From DATGUA01 sp035301545 (GTDB taxonomy: Bacteria > Bacillota > Clostridia > Tissierellales > Tissierellaceae), in the NCBI GenBank assembly GCA_035301545.1, contig DATGUA010000054.1:1-49523 (forward strand): a stretch of 49,523 bases of DNA. Direction: 5' to 3'. Position 1 is the stretch's first letter. Every line of letters begins with the position of its first letter. A program made the position numbers and the translations under genes. This document shows positions 44,100 to 49,523 of this stretch, one piece after another. The notes under the pieces are model-generated. The model ran no database searches. It had not been told where the DNA came from and saw only the letters and a list, made by a program, of their open reading frames with translations.

Positions 44100-45386
44100 A
44101 TGAGTATTATTATTGATGTTTATGCTAGAGAAGTTTTAGATTCTAGGTCTAATCCTACTGTTGAAGTAGAAGTTTGGACTGAGAATAGTGTTGGTAGGGC
44201 TTTAGTACCTTCAGGTGCTTCTACTGGTGCTTTTGAGGCGGTAGAATTAAGAGATGGAGATAAAGACAGATACCTAGGAAAAGGTGTCTTAAAAGCAGTA
44301 TCAAATGTAAATGATATTATAGCTGAAGAAGTAATTGGATTAAGTGTATTTGATCAATTAGGTATAGATCAATTGTTAATAGATTTAGATGGAACTGATA
44401 ATAAAGGTAAATTAGGAGCTAATGCTATATTAGGTGTATCTATAGCAGTAGCAAGGGCTGCAGCAGATGAATTAGGAATGGCTTTATATGAGTATATAGG
44501 TGGGGTAAATGCTAAGGTATTACCTGTACCAATGATGAATATATTAAATGGTGGAGAACATGCAGATAATAATGTAGATATCCAAGAATTTATGGTAATG
44601 CCAGTAGGTGCTGAAAATTTTACAGAAGCTGTAAGAGTAGGTTCTGAGATATTCCATAGTTTACAACAAGAATTACAAGATAAAGGTTTAAATACATCAG
44701 TAGGTGATGAAGGCGGATTTGCTCCAAACTTATCTAGTAATGAAGAAGCTTTAGCTACAATAGTAGATGCTATTAAAAAGGCTGGATATAAGCCAGGAGA
44801 AGAAGTAGTTTTATCACTAGATGTTGCTGCTACTGAAATATATGATAAAGATAAAAAAGTTTATAAACTAGAAAGTGAAGATAGAGAATTAACAGTAGAT
44901 GAAATGATAGATTATTATGCAGATCTTGTAGAAAAGTATCCAATTGCGTCTATTGAAGATGGTTTAGATGAAGAGGATTGGGATGGCTGGAAAGCTTTAA
45001 CAGATAGATTAGGAGATAAAATCCAATTAGTAGGAGATGACCTATTTGTAACTAATACTAAAAGATTAGAAAAAGGAATAGAGTTAGGAATATCTAATTC
45101 TATTTTGATTAAATTAAATCAAATAGGTACTATTACAGAAACATTAGATGCTATTGAATTAGCTAAACAACATGGATATACTTCAGTTATATCTCATAGA
45201 TCAGGAGAAACAGAAGATACTACAATAGCTGATTTAGCTGTAGCATTAAATGCTGGACAAATAAAAACTGGTGCCCCTTCAAGAACTGACAGAGTAGCTA
45301 AATATAATCAATTAATCAGAATAGAAGATGAATTAGGAGATTTGTCAGAATACAGAGGAATAGATAGTTTATATAATTTAAAATAA
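44100..45386 (+). CDS. eno: Enolase
   Basis: Enolase converts 2-phosphoglycerate to phosphoenolpyruvate. The product has 428 residues with the standard motifs: ARE(V)LDSRSNPTVEVEV, VGDEGGFAPNL, SIEDGLDEEDW, LVGDDLFVTN and SHRSGETEDT. The frame opens upstream at 44052, but GGGAGGA (44084-44090) directs initiation to ATG 44100, and the extra residues are absent from the family. It is the last gene of the glycolytic operon. Confidence 0.97.
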   Translation: MSIIIDVYAREVLDSRSNPTVEVEVWTENSVGRALVPSGASTGAFEAVELRDGDKDRYLGKGVLKAVSNVNDIIAEEVIGLSVFDQLGIDQLLIDLDGTDNKGKLGANAILGVSIAVARAAADELGMALYEYIGGVNAKVLPVPMMNILNGGEHADNNVDIQEFMVMPVGAENFTEAVRVGSEIFHSLQQELQDKGLNTSVGDEGGFAPNLSSNEEALATIVDAIKKAGYKPGEEVVLSLDVAATEIYDKDKKVYKLESEDRELTVDEMIDYYADLVEKYPIASIEDGLDEEDWDGWKALTDRLGDKIQLVGDDLFVTNTKRLEKGIELGISNSILIKLNQIGTITETLDAIELAKQHGYTSVISHRSGETEDTTIADLAVALNAGQIKTGAPSRTDRVAKYNQLIRIEDELGDLSEYRGIDSLYNLK

Positions 45387-45396
45387 TAGAATGCTT

Positions 45397-45428
45397 AAAG
45401 GTCCTATAATGTTATAGGGCCTTTAATT
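45397..45428 (+). terminator. Terminator of the glycolytic operon
   Basis: A 13-bp stem with one G-T wobble (45397-45409 with 45412-45424) and a 2-base loop follows the eno stop by 10 bases. The T-run is short. Confidence 0.8.
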
Positions 45429-45459
45429 TATACATATAATAGCATATATATCAATATGA

Positions 45460-45488
45460 TTGATTTTATCTATTGCCTATGGTAAAAT
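45460..45488 (+). promoter_or_regulatory. Probable promoter of secG-hppA
   Basis: TTGATT (45460-45465) and TAAAAT (45483-45488) are spaced by 17 bases, between the eno terminator and secG. Confidence 0.5.
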
Positions 45489-45544
45489 ACTAATGTTACT
45501 AAAAGGATTTTAATATACTTATATTTTAAATGGGAGGTGTTGCA

Positions 45545-45775
45545 ATGCAGACTTTGTTTTCCATATTAGTATTAGCCTCAGCATTGACAGTTATAATTAG
45601 TGTGTTATTACAAGAAGGAGAAGAAGGTGGAGGTCTAGGTGCTATTAGTGGAAACGCATCAGATTCTTTATTTGGGATGAATAGAGGTAAATCTAAACAA
45701 GTAATATTACAAAGGATAACAGCAATATCTGCTGCAATTTTCATAGTGTCGACTTTAGTATTAGCAGCAAAATAA
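45545..45775 (+). CDS. secG: Preprotein translocase subunit SecG
   Basis: This small membrane subunit of the SecYEG channel has 76 residues with two helices. They are joined by the conserved loop VLLQEGEEGGGLGAISGNASDSLFG. The frame opens at ATG 45530, but that codon lies before the GGGAGGTG site (45531-45538). ATG 45545 is correct by spacing and matches the family start. It is in an unusual place, directly before the pyrophosphatase gene. Confidence 0.93.
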   Translation: MQTLFSILVLASALTVIISVLLQEGEEGGGLGAISGNASDSLFGMNRGKSKQVILQRITAISAAIFIVSTLVLAAK

Positions 45776-45791
45776 TAAGGGGGAAAATTTA

Positions 45792-47786
45792 ATGGACTAT
45801 ATTTTAATTTCAGCACCAATAATAGGGATTTTAGCATTATTGTTTGCTTTTCTAAAAGCGTCTAGTATAGATAAAATTAATCCAGGAAATACTAGAATGC
45901 AAGAAATAGCTAAACATATCCAAGACGGTGCAATGGCTTTTTTATCTAGACAGTATAGATCTTTAGCTATTTTTGTAGGAATACTTTTTGTAGTGTTAGC
46001 AATTGTGCTTGGCATACCTACTGCAATAAGTTTCTTATTAGGGGCTTTATTTTCAGCTATAGCAGGATATGTTGGAATGAAAGTAGCTACAAAAGCGAAT
46101 GTTAGAACAGCTAATGCAGCTATGGAGTCGGGAATGAACCAAGCATTAAAAGTAGCATTCTCAGGTGGATCAGTTATGGGAATGGTTGTAGTTGGACTAG
46201 GTCTTTTAGGTGTAAGTCAACTATATATAATATATAGAGATCCTAGTATTATAACAGGATTTGGATTAGGCGCTTCATCTATAGCATTATTTGCTAGAGT
46301 AGGTGGAGGTATATATACAAAGGCGGCAGACGTAGGAGCTGACTTAGTAGGTAAGGTAGAAGCAGGAATCCCTGAAGACGACCCAAGAAACCCAGCAGTT
46401 ATCGCTGATAATGTTGGAGATAATGTTGGCGATGTTGCAGGAATGGGAGCAGATTTATTTGAATCATATGTTGGAGCAATTATATCAGCTATAACTCTAG
46501 GAATAATAGCGTATGGAGATGACGGAGTATTATTTGCAATTGCATTATCTTCTGTTGGGATTATAGCTTCTATTATCGGAGTATATTTTGTAAGAGGAGA
46601 TGGAGATCCTCAGAAATCTTTAAACAATGGTACATTAGTAAGTTCACTTATTACTATAGTAGTAGGTTATTTCTTAAGTAGATCTATATTAGGTAATATT
46701 AAGCCATTTATATCTATAGTTGCTGGTTTAGTAGTAGGATTAATAATAGCTAGAATGACAGAATACTATACATCAGCAGATCATAAACCAGTTCAAAGAA
46801 TAGCAGAAGAATCTGAAACAGGATCTTCTACTAATATAATTGGTGGATTATCAGTAGGAATGATGTCGACAGCAGGACCAATCATTGTAATAGCTATAGG
46901 TATTTTAGTTGCATATTATCTAGGTGGAGGATCATCTAATGTTACTGAAGGATTATATGGGATTGCATTAGCAGCAGTAGGTATGTTATCTACAGCAGGA
47001 ATGACTATAGCAGTAGATGCATATGGACCAATAGCAGATAATGCTGGTGGTATTGCAGAAATGTGTGAATTACCTTCAGAAGTAAGAGATATTACAGATA
47101 CATTAGACTCAGTAGGTAATACTACAGCAGCTGTAGGAAAAGGGTTTGCTATAGGATCAGCAGCACTTACAGCTTTAGCTTTATTCTCATCCTATACACA
47201 AACAGTAGGATTAGCAGAAATAGATATAACCCAACCATCTGTTATCGCAGGTGCCTTTATAGGTGGTATGTTACCTTTCTTATTTGCAGCTATGACAATG
47301 GATGCAGTAGGTAAGGCAGCATTCGAGATGATTGAAGAAGTAAGAAGACAATTTAAAGAGATTCCAGGTATTATGGAAGGAGAAGCAACTCCAGAATATG
47401 GTACTTGTGTAGATATTAGTACAAAAGCAGCTTTAAGAGAAATGATAGTGCCAGGATTATTAGCAGTTGTTATACCAGTAGTAATAGGAATACTATTAGG
47501 TTCAGAAGCATTAGGTGGATTATTAGCTGGTTCTTTAATCACAGGAGTATTAATGGCTATATTTATGTCTAATGCAGGTGGAGCATGGGATAATGCTAAG
47601 AAATATATTGAAGATGGTCATCATGGTGGAGAAGGTAGTGAAGCACATCATGCAGCAGTTACAGGAGATACAGTTGGAGATCCATTTAAAGATACTTCAG
47701 GCCCATCATTAAATATTTTAATTAAGCTTATGACTATAGTTTCACTAATATTTGCTGGATTATTTGGAAAAGGATTATTATTTTAA
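45792..47786 (+). CDS. hppA: Membrane-bound pyrophosphatase, K+-dependent type
   Basis: This integral pump couples hydrolysis of pyrophosphate to export of H+ and/or Na+. The 664 residues form about 16 helices. The catalytic core reads DVGADLVGKVEAGIPEDDPRNPAVIADNVGDNVGDVAGMGADLFE, with the Asp/Asn residues that bind Mg-PPi. A second site is ADNAGGIAEM and a third GDTVGDPFKDTSGPSLN. The segment GNTTAAVGKGFAIGSA has Ala where K+-independent pumps have Lys, so it should be K+-dependent, a class that includes the Na+ pumps. The start follows AGGGGGAAAA, 16 bases after secG. Confidence 0.94.
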   Translation: MDYILISAPIIGILALLFAFLKASSIDKINPGNTRMQEIAKHIQDGAMAFLSRQYRSLAIFVGILFVVLAIVLGIPTAISFLLGALFSAIAGYVGMKVATKANVRTANAAMESGMNQALKVAFSGGSVMGMVVVGLGLLGVSQLYIIYRDPSIITGFGLGASSIALFARVGGGIYTKAADVGADLVGKVEAGIPEDDPRNPAVIADNVGDNVGDVAGMGADLFESYVGAIISAITLGIIAYGDDGVLFAIALSSVGIIASIIGVYFVRGDGDPQKSLNNGTLVSSLITIVVGYFLSRSILGNIKPFISIVAGLVVGLIIARMTEYYTSADHKPVQRIAEESETGSSTNIIGGLSVGMMSTAGPIIVIAIGILVAYYLGGGSSNVTEGLYGIALAAVGMLSTAGMTIAVDAYGPIADNAGGIAEMCELPSEVRDITDTLDSVGNTTAAVGKGFAIGSAALTALALFSSYTQTVGLAEIDITQPSVIAGAFIGGMLPFLFAAMTMDAVGKAAFEMIEEVRRQFKEIPGIMEGEATPEYGTCVDISTKAALREMIVPGLLAVVIPVVIGILLGSEALGGLLAGSLITGVLMAIFMSNAGGAWDNAKKYIEDGHHGGEGSEAHHAAVTGDTVGDPFKDTSGPSLNILIKLMTIVSLIFAGLFGKGLLF

Positions 47787-47788
47787 TG

Positions 47789-47816
47789 AAATCCCTCTTT
47801 TGAGGGATTTTTTTTA
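47789..47816 (+). terminator. Terminator after hppA
   Basis: A 9-bp stem (47789-47797 with 47802-47810) with a TTTT loop runs into a long T-run. Confidence 0.92.
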
Positions 47817-47913
47817 ACTGTATATATTAAGTTTTATATGATATAATATTTTATTGGAAATATTAGTATTATAATACATAATATGGTATAGAATAAAATA
47901 GGGAGATATCATT

Positions 47914-48064
47914 GTGATAGAAAGAGTAGATGGTTTAAATATTAATTATATTGTTGAAGAGGAAGGAGATCCTATTGTAGTTCTTCATGGATGGGAGCTA
48001 ATATAGAAAGAGTTTAGATAATTATAATAGATTTAGAGCCGTAATTAATGCGTTATTAAATTAA
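47914..48064 (+). pseudogene. Alpha/beta hydrolase remnant
   Basis: A GTG at 47914 behind GGGAGAT opens a frame, MIERVDGLNINYIVEEEGDP-IVVLHGW, that stops at 48004-48006 after 30 residues. This is the start of an alpha/beta hydrolase up to the HGWGA oxyanion motif. Adding one base at the GGG (about 47993) restores HGWGANIERV. A further broken frame downstream gives RFRAVINALLN, the next part of such enzymes. At least one frameshift, an internal stop and loss of more than 200 residues make it a decayed gene. Confidence 0.7.
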
Positions 48065-48081
48065 ATTAATATTAATTTAAT
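48060..48081 (+). promoter_or_regulatory. 22-bp perfect A/T palindrome
   Basis: Both arms are 11 bases long, and the centre (48070/48071) lies 41 bases before the Mur-ligase start codon. It could be an operator, but A/T-only palindromes arise easily by chance in such A/T-rich DNA. Confidence 0.3.
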
Positions 48082-48111
48082 AAGGATGAATTGTATTTTT
48101 GGAGGGATATA

Positions 48112-49523
48112 ATGAATTATTTAATAACCTTAGGGATATTAATTATAGCTGTATTAATTGTGTCAGAAAAGTCTAAGTTTGCGCTGCATATGATACAATT
48201 AGAAGAATATAAGACAGAGAATTATAGGGAATGGGTAAAAAATAATAAAGAAAGAGCATATAATTTAGGGAAAGATACTCAGCCAATTAAGTCCCCTTTA
48301 GTATTTACTGATAGAGCAAAAAGGCTGTATATGACTAATTTAGCATTAAGCGGTATAATAATATTATTAACATCAATACCATATTTAATATTAAATCAAT
48401 ACGGTTATATTCTAATACCTATTATTGTAGTTTTTGTAGTATATAGACAACAGGCTGATATTATGGCCTATTCAAATATAATAATAAGACCAGTAGAAGA
48501 GAGAATAAATATGGGTTTCTACTTAGAAGCACAAGAAAAAGTTAAATCTAGAGAAGATTTAAAAGTAGTAGGAATAACAGGTAGTTTTGGTAAAACTAGT
48601 ACTAAATTTATATTAGGAACAATTCTAGAAGAGAAATATAATGTATTAAATACGCCAGAATCATATAACACAACCATGGGACTATCTAAAGTTATAAATA
48701 GTGAGTTAAGTGATGAGCATGAAGTATTTATAGCAGAAATGGGCGCTAGAACACAGGGTGAGATAAAAGAAGTTGCTGAACTATGCCAACCGGAAATAGG
48801 AGTAATAACATCTGTAGGACCTGTTCATATAGAAACATTTGGAAATGTAGATACTATTGCAAAAACGAAATATGAATTAATAGAAGAATTACCAGCAGAT
48901 GGAGTAGCCATATTTAATTATGATAATGAAGATATTAAGAAATTAGCAGATAAAACTTTTAAAGAAAAAAGACTATATGGACTAAAAGATATAGAAAATG
49001 TAGATCTATATGCAGAAAATATAGTAGTATCTGAATTAGGATCAAGCTTTGTTTTAAAAGATAAAGAAGGGAATAGGGTAGATTGTACTACTAAACTTTT
49101 AGGAGAACATAATATATATAATATATTAGCAGGAGCAAGTGTAGCAAAAACATTAGGTTTAACTTTTCAAGAAATAAGCCAAGGTATAAGTAAAATAGAG
49201 CCTATACCTCACAGATTAAATATTATAGATTCAGGTTCGGGACTTATAGTAATAGATGATGCATTTAGTTCTAATCCTGTAGGTACAAAGGCTGCTTTAA
49301 AAGTTATAAATCAGTTTAAAGAAGGTAGAAAGATTATTGTAACTCCAGGAATGATAGAATTAGGAGATATGGAAGAAGAAGCTAATAAGGAATTTGGAAA
49401 TGATATAGCTGAGGTTTGTGACTATGCAATATTAGTAGGGGAAAAAAGAACTAAACCTATTTATCAAGGATTAATAGAGGCTAATTATGATGAGTCTAAT
49501 ATATTTGTAGTAAATACTTTAGA
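48112..49523 (+). CDS. Membrane-anchored MurF-like Mur ligase (partial at the window edge)
   Basis: At least 470 residues are read to the end of the window without a stop. The first helix (about 2-17) and a pair of helices near 80-120 are membrane segments separated by a charged loop. Then comes a Mur-ligase central domain with the ATP loop GITGSFGKTSTK (from residue 154), EMGARTQGEIKEVAELCQP, TSVGPVHIETFG and KTKYELIEELP. The C-terminal domain begins near PIPHRLN and DDAFSSNPVG. The substrate-binding N-domain of true MurF is replaced by membrane segments. It probably ligates an amino acid or peptide to a lipid-linked or wall precursor, but the substrate is unknown. ATG 48112 follows GGAGGG. 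Confidence 0.85.
   Translation, partial: MNYLITLGILIIAVLIVSEKSKFALHMIQLEEYKTENYREWVKNNKERAYNLGKDTQPIKSPLVFTDRAKRLYMTNLALSGIIILLTSIPYLILNQYGYILIPIIVVFVVYRQQADIMAYSNIIIRPVEERINMGFYLEAQEKVKSREDLKVVGITGSFGKTSTKFILGTILEEKYNVLNTPESYNTTMGLSKVINSELSDEHEVFIAEMGARTQGEIKEVAELCQPEIGVITSVGPVHIETFGNVDTIAKTKYELIEELPADGVAIFNYDNEDIKKLADKTFKEKRLYGLKDIENVDLYAENIVVSELGSSFVLKDKEGNRVDCTTKLLGEHNIYNILAGASVAKTLGLTFQEISQGISKIEPIPHRLNIIDSGSGLIVIDDAFSSNPVGTKAALKVINQFKEGRKIIVTPGMIELGDMEEEANKEFGNDIAEVCDYAILVGEKRTKPIYQGLIEANYDESNIFVVNTL

Overview
The window looks like chromosome from a low-GC, anaerobic, Gram-positive bacterium (Bacillota; Clostridia/Tissierellia type). The reasons are strongly A/T-biased codon use, GGAGG ribosome sites, a sortase-anchored LPKTG surface protein, a cggR-gapA-pgk-tpiA-gpmI-eno glycolytic cluster, and a complete selenoprotein glycine reductase operon typical of Stickland fermenters. 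No phage, insertion sequence, CRISPR array, rRNA or tRNA was seen.

Layout. 1-372: the 3' end of an unidentified gene, a terminator and a chromate-transporter remnant. 520-3066: an AraC regulator fused to a GH39 glycosidase-like domain. 3349-7965: a large modular adhesin with a 20-unit Glu-Asp-Pro wall spacer. 8039-9151 (minus): RodA. 9257-11890: a 40-residue ORF coupled to queG, a DUF503 protein and a VanW-family protein. 11912-15052: a cobalamin riboswitch controlling a B12 ABC importer (btuF-btuC-btuD). 15179-19188: a Cof-type HAD phosphatase, trmL and two tandem Na/Pi cotransporters, the second lacking its PhoU-like tail. 19301-26242: a tandem glycine riboswitch with a terminator, then trxA-grdE-grdA-grdB-grdC-grdD. 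grdA and grdB each read through an in-frame TGA as selenocysteine, so each is one gene and not two fragments. 26352-31105: a BMP/Nup-type nucleoside importer. 31209-34194: rpoN and a cytosolic 5'-nucleotidase-like phosphatase behind a consensus promoter with an embedded palindrome. 34293-37890: a phnD-phnC-phnE-phnE importer without C-P lyase genes. 38057-45386: the glycolytic operon. 45545-47786: secG and a K+-dependent-type membrane pyrophosphatase. 47914-48064: a decayed alpha/beta hydrolase. 48112 to the end: a membrane-anchored MurF-like ligase cut by the window edge.

How it fits together. Lower glycolysis and glycine reductase supply ATP, and the PPi-driven pump and Na/Pi transporters suggest a sodium- and phosphate-economical energy budget. 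Gene expression is tuned largely at RNA level: two riboswitches, plus many intercistronic hairpins after the first or most abundant product of an operon.

The least expected signal is a 32-nt element present twice, nearly identical, in the pgk-tpiA and gpmI-eno spacers. Each copy runs directly into a hairpin with a T-run. It is a candidate for an undescribed attenuation or antitermination element in the glycolytic operon. All functional statements rest on motif recognition by eye; no database search was run.
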